NCBI RefSeq assembly: GCF_900177545.1
Contig: NZ_FXBQ01000001.1
Location: 124,001 to 188,000 of the forward strand
From: Maritimibacter sp. HL-12
GTDB taxonomy: Bacteria > Pseudomonadota > Alphaproteobacteria > Rhodobacterales > Rhodobacteraceae
Length of the DNA: 64,000 nt
Direction: 5' to 3'
Notes under the pieces: model-generated
The model's input: only the letters and a program-made list of their open reading frames with translations
Databases searched by the model: none
What the model was told of the DNA's origin: nothing
In this document: in pieces, positions 47,372-56,346 of the stretch
How the letters are laid out: every line of letters starts with the position of its first letter
Numbering within the stretch: the stretch's first letter is position 1
Position numbers and translations under genes: made by a program

Positions 47372-47531
47372 GCCTGCCCCTCGTTAGCCTGATCCGTTCC
47401 AGATAGGACCGAAGGCACGAAAAGGCCAGAGCCCGCCCGGCCATGCGGCCTCATGCCGGCGTGCCGACGCCCCGGGGCTTCCGGGGGGATGCGCCTCATC
47501 GCGGGAGCCTTCGCGAGGGCGCGAGAGCGAT

Positions 47532-49109
47532 TTATTCGGCGTCGGGCAGCGTGAACACCTGGCCGGGATAGATCCAGTCGGGATCGCGGATCAGATCGCG
47601 GTTGGCGCGGAAAATCCGGAAATACTGGATGCCCTCGCCGTAGCGGTCCTCGGCGATGGCCCAGAGCGTATGACCGGGCTGGATCGTGACCGCCGAGATC
47701 GTGCGGCCCGCGGCCACCGCCTCGGCGGCCCGTTGCTCCGCCGCGGCCAGAACCTCGGGTTCCTCGCGTTTGAACGGGGTCTCGACCCGCGAGGACACCG
47801 CGCCATCGGGGGCGATGCTGTCGATTCGCAAGGTATAGATGCCGGTATCCACCCCCGGCAGCGGCACCCGCCATTGCCCGTCCGGGCCGACGCGCGCGCT
47901 GCGCACCGGCGCGTTGTCGAGGTAGATCCGCAAGGTCTCCTCGCCCGCCCCGCGCCCGGCGAGCGCGACCTCGCCGCCGGCGTCATAGGAGATCGTGTCG
48001 ATCGAGAGCGGCGGTTCGGGCCCCGGGTCCTGCAACACGGTGATGCCCTCGGGACCCGCGAGCAACACCCGCGGCGCGCGCGGTTGCTCGGGCGCAGAGT
48101 CCGGTGCGGGTTCCGGCGCGGGCGTCGGTGCAGGTGTCGGCGCAGGTGTCGGGGCCTCCGGTGCCGGTGTCGGGGCTACGGGCGCAGGCTCCGGCGTGGC
48201 GTCTTGCGTGGAGTCCGGCACCTCGGTCGCAGGCTCCCGCGCCGTCTCGGGCGCAGGCGCGGGCTCTTGCGCGGGCGTCGGCGCAGGCTCGGGCGCAGGC
48301 GCCGGCTCTTGCGCGGGCGTCGGCACATCGGGCGCAAGGGGGGGCTCCGCGGTGACCACCGGCGCGGGCGGCAAGGCTGGCCGGGATTCATCGAGATCCT
48401 CGTCCGGGGTCGCGGCGGTCGGCGGCGCCACCGCGTCGCCATCGGCGGGCGCGGGCAAGGTGGGCTGCGCAGGAGGCACCTGCACCGCCGGTTCGGCCGG
48501 GGCTGCGGCCATCACCTCGGGCAGCACCACGCCCTCGATGATCACGCTGCGCGACGAGACCAGCGTCTTGCCGTCCTCCAGCGTCGATTCCAGAAGCATC
48601 ACCCGGTCGCTCTCGGACGGCGGCAACGAGAACATGGCGACGAAGCTGGCACCCCTGTCGGCCACCGCCTCGGCCACTGCCTCGCCCTCGACCAAAACGG
48701 CGATCCGCGCGCCCGGCTCGCCCCGCCCGGCCACCAGCGCATCGCCGTCGGGACGGATCCGCACGACGTCGAAATCCGGCTCCAGCGGCGCGGGTGCCTC
48801 GGCCCCGGGCACCGGGTCGGCAGTCGGCTCCGGCGCAGGCGCTTCGGCCTCGGGGTCCGGCTCGGCCCCTGCTTCGGGCGCGGCCGACACCTCGGGTGCG
48901 GGCGCAGGCGGCTCGGCAGGCACCGCCTCGGGCGGGACCTGCGGCTGGGGCGACGGGTCGGGTGCGACGGTCTCCGCCTCGGGGGGCTCGGTCGTCGCAA
49001 TTTCCGGCTGAGCCGGTGGATTCAACAAGAAAAGCCCCACCAGCACGACCGCGATCGCGGCCAGACCGCCCAGGATCCAGCCCCGCAATCCCGAAAAGAA
49101 ACCGCCCAT
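47532..49109 (-). CDS. Membrane-anchored LysM peptidoglycan-binding protein with a Pro/Ala-rich linker
   Basis: 525 residues. One N-terminal membrane segment (about 8-28), a long Pro/Ala/Glu-rich linker with APTPAPEPAPTP-type runs, a middle Ig-like region (VRIRPDGDALVAGRGEPGARIAVLVEGEAVAE; then YDAGGEVALAGRGAGEETLRIYLDNAPVRSARVGPDGQWRVPL), and a C-terminal LysM (TIQPGHTLWAIAEDRYGEG..QYFRIFRANRDLI). It spans from membrane to wall. AAATCAC spacing and GGGGG precede the ATG. Linker repeats may vary between strains. Confidence 0.88.
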   Translation of the reverse strand: MGGFFSGLRGWILGGLAAIAVVLVGLFLLNPPAQPEIATTEPPEAETVAPDPSPQPQVPPEAVPAEPPAPAPEVSAAPEAGAEPDPEAEAPAPEPTADPVPGAEAPAPLEPDFDVVRIRPDGDALVAGRGEPGARIAVLVEGEAVAEAVADRGASFVAMFSLPPSESDRVMLLESTLEDGKTLVSSRSVIIEGVVLPEVMAAAPAEPAVQVPPAQPTLPAPADGDAVAPPTAATPDEDLDESRPALPPAPVVTAEPPLAPDVPTPAQEPAPAPEPAPTPAQEPAPAPETAREPATEVPDSTQDATPEPAPVAPTPAPEAPTPAPTPAPTPAPEPAPDSAPEQPRAPRVLLAGPEGITVLQDPGPEPPLSIDTISYDAGGEVALAGRGAGEETLRIYLDNAPVRSARVGPDGQWRVPLPGVDTGIYTLRIDSIAPDGAVSSRVETPFKREEPEVLAAAEQRAAEAVAAGRTISAVTIQPGHTLWAIAEDRYGEGIQYFRIFRANRDLIRDPDWIYPGQVFTLPDAE

Positions 49110-49205
49110 GTGATTTTCCCCCTACCCTCCGCTCTGGTGGCGGACGCTTGTGACAGCTTATCAACCGGTCTACATCCGGTCAAAAGCTTCTGTGAAAGGT
49201 GCGCC

Positions 49206-49763
49206 ATGGCTGTGTCGAAATTCTCCGTCTGTGTCTACTGTGGCTCTCGTTTCGGCACCGATCCGGCCTTTCGCGCCGAGGCCACGGCGCTCGGCCAGGT
49301 GTTGGCGGACGAAGGCTGGCAATTGGTCTACGGGGCGGGCGATGTCGGCCTGATGGGGGCCGTCGCCAACGCGGCGCAGGCCGCAGGCGGCGAAACCTTC
49401 GGCGTGATCCCGGTCCACCTGCTCAGCCGCGAGGTCGGCAAGCGCGATCTCACCGCCTTCGTCGTCACCGAGACGATGCACGAACGCAAGAAGGTGATGT
49501 TCATGAACGCCCACGCCATCGTGGTTCTGCCCGGCGGCGCGGGCAGCCTCGACGAGCTATTCGAGGCGCTCACCTGGCGTCAGCTCGGCCTGCACGAAAA
49601 GCCGGTGTTCCTGCTCAACACCAACGGCTACTGGGACCCGCTGATCGCGCTTCTCGACCACGTCATCGCGCAAGGCTTCGCGGATGCCTCGCTGCGCGAC
49701 TACGTTTCGGTCGTGGCGGACGTGCCCGAGTTGCGGGCGAGCCTGCGCGATGCCCTGTCCTGA
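49206..49763 (+). CDS. LOG family nucleotide 5'-monophosphate phosphoribohydrolase (TIGR00730)
   Basis: 185 residues with the LOG motif PGGAGSLDELFEALTW and GAGDVGLMGAVANAA. VYCGSRFG at the N-terminus is typical. Homologues release free bases from nucleoside 5'-monophosphates, including cytokinin precursors. ATG 49206 gives this N-terminus. Its last 64 bases overlap the opposing permease gene. Confidence 0.9.
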   Translation: MAVSKFSVCVYCGSRFGTDPAFRAEATALGQVLADEGWQLVYGAGDVGLMGAVANAAQAAGGETFGVIPVHLLSREVGKRDLTAFVVTETMHERKKVMFMNAHAIVVLPGGAGSLDELFEALTWRQLGLHEKPVFLLNTNGYWDPLIALLDHVIAQGFADASLRDYVSVVADVPELRASLRDALS

Positions 49764-50644
49764 CGGAAGGTTTCGGCCGAATAGAGCGCCAGCGCGGTCC
49801 AGATCAGCGGCAGCGCGATCCAGTGCCAACGGGTGACCACCTCGCCGAAGGCGATCGCGGCAACGGCGAATTGCAGCGAGGGGTTGATGTATTGCAACAC
49901 GCCGACGCTGCCCATCGGCAGACTGCGCGAGGCCTTGGCAAAGAGCACCAGCGGCGTGCCGGTGAGCACCCCCGAGAACGCCAGCAGCAGCGAGGTTGAC
50001 AGATCGTGCCCGAAAGCCCCGAGGTTGCGCCCGACCAGCCCTTCCCAGCCGAGATTGTGCACGCCGAGGAGCCAAACCAGCGCAAGCGGTGCCAACAGCG
50101 TCACCTCCGCCGTCACCGAGGCGATCGGCCCGGCGGCAAGCCCTTTCTTGACAAGGCCGTAGAGCCCGAAGGTAAAGGCCAGCGCCAGCGAGATCCAAGG
50201 CCCGACGCCAAGCCCCCAGGCCAGCACCACCACGGCCACGGCGGCGAGCGTCACCGCCAGCCACTTCGGCCGCGTGAGCCCTTCACGGTAGAACACCATG
50301 CCAAGCAGCACGGCGACCAGCGGGAAGATGTAGTAGCCAAGGCTCGCCTCGACCGCGTGGCCGACCTGGATCGAGTAGATGAACAAGAACCAGTTGGTCG
50401 AGATCATCACCGCCGCGAAACCCACCAGCGCAAGGTCGCGCGGGCGGCGCAGGAGCCGGACGATGTCGCCCGCCCGGCGCTGCGCGAGGATGATTCCGCC
50501 AAAGAACAGCAGCGACCACAGCGTGCGGTGCGCCAGCACTTCGAGCGGCGGCACATGCGCGAGCAGCTTGTAATACAGCCCCGATAGCCCCCAGATCACG
50601 GTGGCCGCGATCATCGCGATCATGCCCTTGCCGGTTTCGCTCAT
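49700..50644 (-). CDS. rarD: EamA/RarD family permease
   Basis: 314 residues with about ten membrane helices in two EamA repeats. GLSGLYYKLLAHVPPLEVLAHRTLWSLLFF and NWFLFIYSIQVGHAVEASLGYYIFPL match RarD. Family members export or import small metabolites; the substrate is unknown. ATG 50644 follows CGAGGCAG. The 3' end overlaps the LOG gene by 64 bases in convergent orientation. It is divergent from dddL across 159 bases. Confidence 0.9.
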   Translation of the reverse strand: MSETGKGMIAMIAATVIWGLSGLYYKLLAHVPPLEVLAHRTLWSLLFFGGIILAQRRAGDIVRLLRRPRDLALVGFAAVMISTNWFLFIYSIQVGHAVEASLGYYIFPLVAVLLGMVFYREGLTRPKWLAVTLAAVAVVVLAWGLGVGPWISLALAFTFGLYGLVKKGLAAGPIASVTAEVTLLAPLALVWLLGVHNLGWEGLVGRNLGAFGHDLSTSLLLAFSGVLTGTPLVLFAKASRSLPMGSVGVLQYINPSLQFAVAAIAFGEVVTRWHWIALPLIWTALALYSAETFRQDRASRRLARNSGTSATTET

Positions 50645-50803
50645 GGTTCTGCCTCGTTCGCGCTGACCCGGCCACAGGACAGAGCCACGCGGCGAGGTCA
50701 AGCCGTTTTCCGCCCGGACGGTGTCGCAAACGGCGCGGATTTCGCCCCCGCCCGGCGACACCCTTGGGTGCAACCGCAACCAGCCGAGCGAAAGGGCCGC
50801 GCG

Positions 50804-51523
50804 ATGACAGATCCCTATCACCTCGGGGCCGCGCCGGATCTCACCCCCGATCCCGAGCGCCTTGCCGACAGCCCGAGCTGGGGCTACCTGCTGCAGGAAT
50901 TCGAGCGGCTCTACCGGTTTGGCTCCGACGGCGGCAGCCGGGCGATCCGCGGCCACCGCAAGCGGGTGCGTGAAACGCTGGCGCAGGTGATCGAGGCCAA
51001 CCCCGCCATCGACCAGCGCCCACCGGCAACTAAGCCGGTCACCGCGCACCTGCCGCGCGCCCTCGATCTCGGCGCGGCGGGGCCGCTTGAAGGCATGGCG
51101 CGCACGCTGGAGCGGGTTTCGGACCGGCTGACATGGGAATACGGCTATGCCCGCGTGCCGAAGCCCCTGGAGAAAAAATACGCCTATTGCGAGGTGCTCG
51201 GGCCGCAAGGCCCGGTGCGGTCGGAGCGGCTGATCCTCGGCTTCGTGCTGTTTGCGCCCGCCACCACATATCCGCAACACAGCCACAGCGAGATCGAGGA
51301 AAGCTATGTTTCGCTGTCCGGCGCATGGTCGGAGAACGAGGCGGCGGTCTTTGCCCCCGGCTCGATGATCCTGAACCGCCCCGGCGAGGAACACCGCATC
51401 ACCACCGGACGGCACGATCCCTGCCTGCTCGCCTATGCCTGGACCGGCCCCTGGGAGCGGCTTTCAGCGCCGGGGATGAAGTTCTCGCGCAGCCGCCGGG
51501 CACGGATGGAGCACGGTATCTGA
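50804..51523 (+). CDS. dddL: DMSP lyase, DddL family
   Basis: 239 residues. It cleaves dimethylsulfoniopropionate to dimethyl sulfide and acrylate. The cupin metal site is visible: H159 and H161 with E165 in QHSHSEIEESYVSLSG, plus Y168 and H197 in NRPGEEHRIT. The overall run GFVLFAPATTYP..HSH..E..Y..LSGAWSEN..FAPGSMI is the DddL pattern. Usual DddL length is close to this. ATG 50804 follows GAAAGGGCC. It stands next to, but on the opposite strand from, the RpiR gene of the TRAP cluster. No dddA/acu genes for acrylate use lie in the window. Confidence 0.87.
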   Translation: MTDPYHLGAAPDLTPDPERLADSPSWGYLLQEFERLYRFGSDGGSRAIRGHRKRVRETLAQVIEANPAIDQRPPATKPVTAHLPRALDLGAAGPLEGMARTLERVSDRLTWEYGYARVPKPLEKKYAYCEVLGPQGPVRSERLILGFVLFAPATTYPQHSHSEIEESYVSLSGAWSENEAAVFAPGSMILNRPGEEHRITTGRHDPCLLAYAWTGPWERLSAPGMKFSRSRRARMEHGI

Positions 51524-51557
51524 TGGCGGCCGCCGGGCCGGCCGGGCCCGCCGCGCG

Positions 51558-52457
51558 TCAGCGATTGGCGGGGATATAGGCACCCACGTCGAGCAATCCG
51601 CGCTCGAAGGCTTCGATCCGGGCACGCGCGCGCGGGTCGCGGGCGGCCATGAGTTCAAGCAGGATCTCGACGATCATCATCGCGCCGGTAATCGAATACA
51701 TCACGTTCGGCCCCGCCACCGGGGCGCGCAGAACCCGCCACGCGCCCTCGGCGAGCGGCGAATCGCCCCGGTCCGTGATCGCCACCAGCCGGGCCTTGCG
51801 GGCCCGTGCCAGGGCAGCCGCCCGCACGACCTCGCTGGAGTAATGCGCAAAGGAGATCACGACCACCACATCCTCGGGGCCGGCATTCATCAGCGAGTCG
51901 AAAATCACCCCCGGCTGGCTCGGTGCCGGAACCACGTTGTCGTGTGCAATGCCGCCACGATAGGTGAAATAATGCGCCAGCGAATAGGCCATGCGAACCC
52001 CGACACAATGCACCCGCCGTGCCGATATCAACTGCGGCACAATCTCTTCGATGGTGGCGAGCATCGCCGGGGCGAAGGCTTTGCGCAGGTTCGATTGCGC
52101 GGCCTCCGACAGCGCCTGCGGCAGCGTGTCATGGCCGAATTGCTGCAACGCATCGGCCCGCGAGACATAGCCCTGATCCGCCTCGCGCAAAGCCTGCTGC
52201 ACCGATTTGCGCGCCTCCGAAAAACCGGAAAAACCGGCAGCCTTCACGGTGCGCACGACGATGTTCGGATCGGTGCCCGCGACTTCCGCGATGCCGCGAA
52301 CGGTGTGGAACGCCAGTTCCTCGGGCTGGTCGGCGAGCCAGGCGGCAAATCGCCTCAAGCCCGGCGATCCGCTGCGCGCCACCCTGTCGAACCGGGCCGC
52401 GAAGCCCGTCACGCCGAGATCTGCCGCCCCCTGCTCATCCTGGCTTTTCGCTGGCAT
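51558..52457 (-). CDS. RpiR family transcriptional regulator (HTH plus SIS domain)
   Basis: 299 residues. An N-terminal HTH_6 domain (about 28-100, LRRFAAWLADQPEELAFHTVRGIAEVAGTDPNIVVRTVKAAGFSGFSE) is followed by a SIS domain (about 135-260, ARRVHCVGVRMAYSLAHYFTYRGG, EDVVVVISFAHYSSEVVRAAALARARKARLVAITDRGDSPLA). SIS domains sense phosphosugars or related ligands. I chose ATG 52457 for its GGAGGG site; an upstream start at 52523 would lie inside the operator and is unlikely. Divergent from the TAXI-TRAP operon. Confidence 0.9.
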   Translation of the reverse strand: MPAKSQDEQGAADLGVTGFAARFDRVARSGSPGLRRFAAWLADQPEELAFHTVRGIAEVAGTDPNIVVRTVKAAGFSGFSEARKSVQQALREADQGYVSRADALQQFGHDTLPQALSEAAQSNLRKAFAPAMLATIEEIVPQLISARRVHCVGVRMAYSLAHYFTYRGGIAHDNVVPAPSQPGVIFDSLMNAGPEDVVVVISFAHYSSEVVRAAALARARKARLVAITDRGDSPLAEGAWRVLRAPVAGPNVMYSITGAMMIVEILLELMAARDPRARARIEAFERGLLDVGAYIPANR

Positions 52458-52486
52458 AAGACCCTCCGGCGACGGAAACCGTCTGG

Positions 52487-52514
52487 ATAATACATTTGTG
52501 AAAACGTTTGACAA
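52487..52514 (-). promoter_or_regulatory. Promoter of the RpiR gene
   Basis: On the minus strand TTGTCA (52514-52509), a 16-base spacer, TATTAT (52492-52487): close to consensus. It overlaps the palindrome at 52495-52515. Confidence 0.6.
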
Positions 52515-52515
52515 A
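52495..52515. promoter_or_regulatory. Palindromic operator for the RpiR regulator
   Basis: TTTGT-G-AAA-ACG-TTT-G-ACAAA is symmetric apart from four central or hinge pairs. A second, overlapping inverted pair, ACATTTGTG (52492-52500) and CACAAATGT (52521-52529), spans 38 bases. Both promoters of the divergent genes run through it. Confidence 0.6.
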
Positions 52516-52535
52516 TTCAACACAAATGTTTCACT
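52508..52535 (+). promoter_or_regulatory. Probable promoter of the TAXI-TRAP operon
   Basis: TTGACA (52508-52513), a 16-base spacer, TTCACT (52530-52535). The -35 is perfect and the -10 weak, as expected for a regulated promoter. It overlaps the operator half-sites. Confidence 0.5.
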
Positions 52536-52631
52536 TCGTGGGTCCCGGAAGCTCGGTACAACCGTGCCCGGCCGGGGTCAGGGCCGCCATGGCGACCCCC
52601 AAATTGTAGCAACAACCAACAGGAGAAGCCG

Positions 52632-53597
52632 ATGACCAAGCATTGGATGGCCGCCGCGGCCGCAACCCTCGCGATCTGGGGCGGTGCGGCCCAGGCTCAG
52701 GATACCTTCATTTCGATCGGCACCGGCGGTGTTACCGGCGTTTACTACCCCGCTGGCGGTGCGATTTGCCGTCTCGTGAACCGCGACCGTGCCGAGCATG
52801 GCATCCGTTGCGGCGTCGAGTCGACGGGCGGGTCGATCTTCAACCTCAACGCTCTGCGCTCGGGCGAGCTGGAATTCGGCGTGGCCCAGTCCGACTGGCA
52901 TTTCCACGCCTACAATGGCTCCTCGCAATTCGAGGAAGCCGGTGCCTTCGAGGGTCTGCGCGCGGTGTTCTCGCTGCACCCCGAACCCTTCACCGTGGTG
53001 GCGCGGGCCGACGCCGGGATCACCAACTTCGAAGATCTCCAGGGCAAGCGCGTCAACATCGGCAACCCCGGCTCCGGCCAGCGCGGCACGATGGACGTGG
53101 TGATGGAGGCCCTCGGCTGGACGCTCGACGATTTCGCCGTGGCCTCGGAACTGCCGCCGGCAGAACAGGCCGCCGCGCTCTGCGACAACAACATCGACGC
53201 GATGGTTTACACCGTCGGCCACCCCTCGGGCGCGATTCAGGAGGCCACCACCGCCTGCGATACCGTGCTGGTGAACGTCACCGGTGACGCGATCGAGGGC
53301 CTCATCGCAGAGAACCCCTACTACCGCGTCGCCACCATCCCCGGCGGCATGTATCGCGGCAACGACGAAGACGTCACCACCTTCGGTGTCGGCGCGACCT
53401 TCGTCTCCTCCGCCGAGGTCTCGGATGACGTTGTCTACGAAGTGGTCAAGGCGATCTTCGCCGATCTCGACCAGTTCCGCGACCTGCACCCGGCGCTCGC
53501 CAATCTCGACCCGCAGCAGATGGTGTCGGACGGCAACTCGGCACCGCTGCATGACGGCGCGGTGCGCTACTACGAAGAAGCGGGCCTGATGGACTGA
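52632..53597 (+). CDS. TAXI family TRAP transporter solute-binding protein
   Basis: 321 residues. A Sec signal ends AQA near residue 22. The mature protein has the TAXI pattern: FISIGTGGVTGVYYPAGGAICRLVNR, GVESTGGSIFNLNALRSGELEFGVAQSD, GSGQRGTMDVVMEALGW and YTVGHPSGAI. TAXI proteins deliver a solute to a fused TRAP permease. Ligand unknown; characterised members bind glutamate, glutamine or 2-oxoglutarate-like acids. CAACAGGAGAAGCC precedes the ATG. It is the first gene of the operon. Confidence 0.95.
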   Translation: MTKHWMAAAAATLAIWGGAAQAQDTFISIGTGGVTGVYYPAGGAICRLVNRDRAEHGIRCGVESTGGSIFNLNALRSGELEFGVAQSDWHFHAYNGSSQFEEAGAFEGLRAVFSLHPEPFTVVARADAGITNFEDLQGKRVNIGNPGSGQRGTMDVVMEALGWTLDDFAVASELPPAEQAAALCDNNIDAMVYTVGHPSGAIQEATTACDTVLVNVTGDAIEGLIAENPYYRVATIPGGMYRGNDEDVTTFGVGATFVSSAEVSDDVVYEVVKAIFADLDQFRDLHPALANLDPQQMVSDGNSAPLHDGAVRYYEEAGLMD

Positions 53598-53693
53598 GCC
53601 TGCCTCCGGCCCGCCGGTCATCCAGATCGGCGGGCCGACACGACCGGGCACAAGGTCCGGCGACAACAATGATCAACAGGTCGGGGTGACGTT

Positions 53694-56336
53694 ATGAACG
53701 AAGATGAGGAAGGCCGAAAGGCGCGCGAATTCAGCGACGAAGACCTTCAGGATCTGGTCTCCTCGACAGACAGCGGGGCACGCAATCCGCGGAGCCGCGC
53801 GGTGGCGCTCCTGATCGCCGGGCTCGCGCTGTTCTGGGCGTTGTTCCAGGTCTGGATCGCGGAGCCGCAATTCTGGTTCGGCGAACTTCCCTTCGTGAAA
53901 ATCCTCGGCTCCGAGCAAACCCGCCCGATGCACCTCGCATTGGCGCTGGCGCTCGCCTTCCTCGCCTACCCGGCGGCAAAAACCTCCCCGCGCGACCACG
54001 TTCCGCTCTACGACTGGGCGCTGGCGATCCTCGGCGCGGGCACCGCGCTCTATGTCTTCTGGTTGTCGGACGAACTGGCCCGCACCGCGCGTTCCGGCCT
54101 TCCCACCGACAGCCAGATCTGGGTCGGTGCCCTCGGCATCCTGATCCTGCTCGAAGCCAGCCGCCGCTCGCTCGGCCCGGCGCTCACCGTCGTTGCCGGC
54201 GTCTTCATCGCCTACAGCTATTTCGGACAGGGCTGGCTGATCCCCGATCTGATCGCCCACCAGGGGCGCACCTTCGATTCGATCATCAACACCCAGTGGC
54301 TCTCGACCGAGGGCGTTTTCGGCATCCCGCTCGGCGTGTCGACCGCCTTCGTCTTCCTTTTCGTGCTGTTCGGCTCGCTGCTCGACAAGGCAGGCGCCGG
54401 CAATTATTTCATCCAGATGGCCTTCGCCGGTCTCGGGCATTTGCGCGGCGGACCGGCCAAGGCCGCCGTTGTCGGCTCTGCCGCCACCGGGCTGATCTCG
54501 GGTTCCTCGATCGCCAACGTGGTGACGACCGGCACCTTCACCATCCCGCTGATGAAACGCGTGGGCTTTTCCAGCGAAAAGGCCGGCGCGGTCGAGGTGT
54601 CTTCCTCGGTCAACGGTCAGATCATGCCGCCGGTGATGGGGGCGGCGGCCTTCCTGATGGTCGAGTTCATCGGGATTTCCTACCTCGAAGTGATCAAGCA
54701 CGCCTTCATCCCGGCGGTGATCAGCTACATCGCGCTGGTCTACATCGTGCACCTCGAAGCGCTGAAAAAAGACATGCCTGCTCTCGGCGAGGCGCGCAGC
54801 CTCACCAGCATGTTGCTCAAGGTTTTCGTCGGCTTCGCCGTGGCGGGCGTTGTGTTCTACGCGGTGATCTGGGCGGTCGGCGCATTGCGCAGCGTTGCCC
54901 CCGAAATCGCGCCCTGGGTGCTTTTCGCCGCGATCGCGGCGATCTACCTTGCCGCCCTGGCCGTGGCGTCGAAGCGGCCCGAACTGGAACTGGACGACCC
55001 GAAGGCCAAGCAGGTCAAGCTGCCGGTGATGGGCGACGTGGTGCCCACCGGGTTGCACTTCCTGCTGCCGATCCTCGTTCTGGTCTGGTTCTTGATGGTG
55101 GAGCGCCAGTCCCCGGCCAAGTCCGCTTTCTATGCCGTGCTGATGATGATCGCGATCCTGATCACGCAAAAACCGATCAAGGCGCTGATGCGCAAGCAAG
55201 GCAGCCTTGCCGCGGCCCTGCGCGAAGGCTTCAACGACCTGATCGACGGCATGATCGCGGGCGCGCGCAACATGATCGGCATCGCCGTCGCCACCGGCGC
55301 CGCCGGGATCATCGTCGCCACCGTCACCCGCACGCCGATCGGCACCGAGCTTGCCGGGCTGGTCGAGATGCTGTCGGGCGGCAACCTGTTCATCATGCTG
55401 GTGCTTGTCGGGCTGTTCTCGCTGATCCTCGGCCTCGGCTTGCCGACCACGGCGAACTACATCGTGGTATCGTCGCTGATGGCCTCGGTGGTGGTGAGTC
55501 TCGGCGCGCAGGAAGGGCTGATCGTGCCGCTGATCGCCGCCCACCTCTTCGTGTTCTATTTCGGGATCATGGCGGATGTGACGCCCCCGGTGGGGCTGGC
55601 CAGTTTCGCCGCCGCCGCGGTTTCGGGCGGCGACCCGATCCGCACCGGCTTCACCGCCTTCTTCTACAGCCTGCGCACCGTCGCCCTGCCCTTCCTCTTC
55701 ATCTACAACCCGGCGCTGATCCTCTACGGGATCGACCTCGGCACCGTGGCGGGGCTCTTGATGGCGCTCAAGGTCTTCGTCGTGGCGACCTTCGCGATGC
55801 TGCTCTTCGCCGCCGCGACGCAAGGCTATTTCCTCGCCCGCTCGCGGATCTGGGAATCGGCGGCGCTGCTGCTCGTGGCCTTCACCCTCTTCGTGCCGAA
55901 CTTCTGGCTCGACCGCGTGCAGCCGCCCTACGAGACCTTGCCGGGCACCGACTTCGAGGAGGTGCTGGAGGAGGCCGAACCGGGCAGTTACCTCCGCCTG
56001 ATCGTCGCCGGGCCCGATTTCACCACCGGCGAGATGAGCCAGACCACCCTCGTGGTCGATATCGACGACACCGCCCCGGCGCAGCGCCTGTCCGATACCG
56101 GGCTGTTCCTGATGCCGGAAAGCGACCGGATGCTGATGGATGAACCGATGCCGGCAACCGAGTATTCCGAGAGACTGCGCAGCTTCGATTTCTACGGCGG
56201 CGATCCGGTCGAGATTGTCAGCGTCGAGCGCCCGCAGGACCAGATGCCGCGGGAGGTTTTCTATATCCCCGCGCTCCTTCTGCTCGCCGTCGTGGTGATG
56301 TTCCAGCGCCGCCGCCAGACCAAACCCGCCTTCTGA
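53694..56336 (+). CDS. TRAP transporter permease, fused 4TM/12TM
   Basis: 880 residues, the length of TAXI-type permeases with DctQ and DctM parts fused. The core GLISGSSIANVVTTGTFTIPLMKRVGFSSEKAGAVEVSSSVNGQIMPPVMGAAAF and the second-half GLGLPTTANYIVVSSLMA and GIMADVTPPVGLASFAAAAVSGGDPI are diagnostic. The last 100 residues before a final membrane segment are a periplasmic domain (LPGTDFEEVLEEAEPGSYLRL). It imports using a sodium or proton gradient. 96 bases after the binding-protein gene. Confidence 0.95.
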   Translation: MNEDEEGRKAREFSDEDLQDLVSSTDSGARNPRSRAVALLIAGLALFWALFQVWIAEPQFWFGELPFVKILGSEQTRPMHLALALALAFLAYPAAKTSPRDHVPLYDWALAILGAGTALYVFWLSDELARTARSGLPTDSQIWVGALGILILLEASRRSLGPALTVVAGVFIAYSYFGQGWLIPDLIAHQGRTFDSIINTQWLSTEGVFGIPLGVSTAFVFLFVLFGSLLDKAGAGNYFIQMAFAGLGHLRGGPAKAAVVGSAATGLISGSSIANVVTTGTFTIPLMKRVGFSSEKAGAVEVSSSVNGQIMPPVMGAAAFLMVEFIGISYLEVIKHAFIPAVISYIALVYIVHLEALKKDMPALGEARSLTSMLLKVFVGFAVAGVVFYAVIWAVGALRSVAPEIAPWVLFAAIAAIYLAALAVASKRPELELDDPKAKQVKLPVMGDVVPTGLHFLLPILVLVWFLMVERQSPAKSAFYAVLMMIAILITQKPIKALMRKQGSLAAALREGFNDLIDGMIAGARNMIGIAVATGAAGIIVATVTRTPIGTELAGLVEMLSGGNLFIMLVLVGLFSLILGLGLPTTANYIVVSSLMASVVVSLGAQEGLIVPLIAAHLFVFYFGIMADVTPPVGLASFAAAAVSGGDPIRTGFTAFFYSLRTVALPFLFIYNPALILYGIDLGTVAGLLMALKVFVVATFAMLLFAAATQGYFLARSRIWESAALLLVAFTLFVPNFWLDRVQPPYETLPGTDFEEVLEEAEPGSYLRLIVAGPDFTTGEMSQTTLVVDIDDTAPAQRLSDTGLFLMPESDRMLMDEPMPATEYSERLRSFDFYGGDPVEIVSVERPQDQMPREVFYIPALLLLAVVVMFQRRRQTKPAF

Positions 56337-56346
56337 GGACCACATC

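Noticed and set aside
45602-47392. A 596-codon open frame antisense to the Atm1-type transporter
   Set aside because: His/Arg/Asp-rich shadow sequence with no domain; the minus strand encodes a complete ABC transporter.
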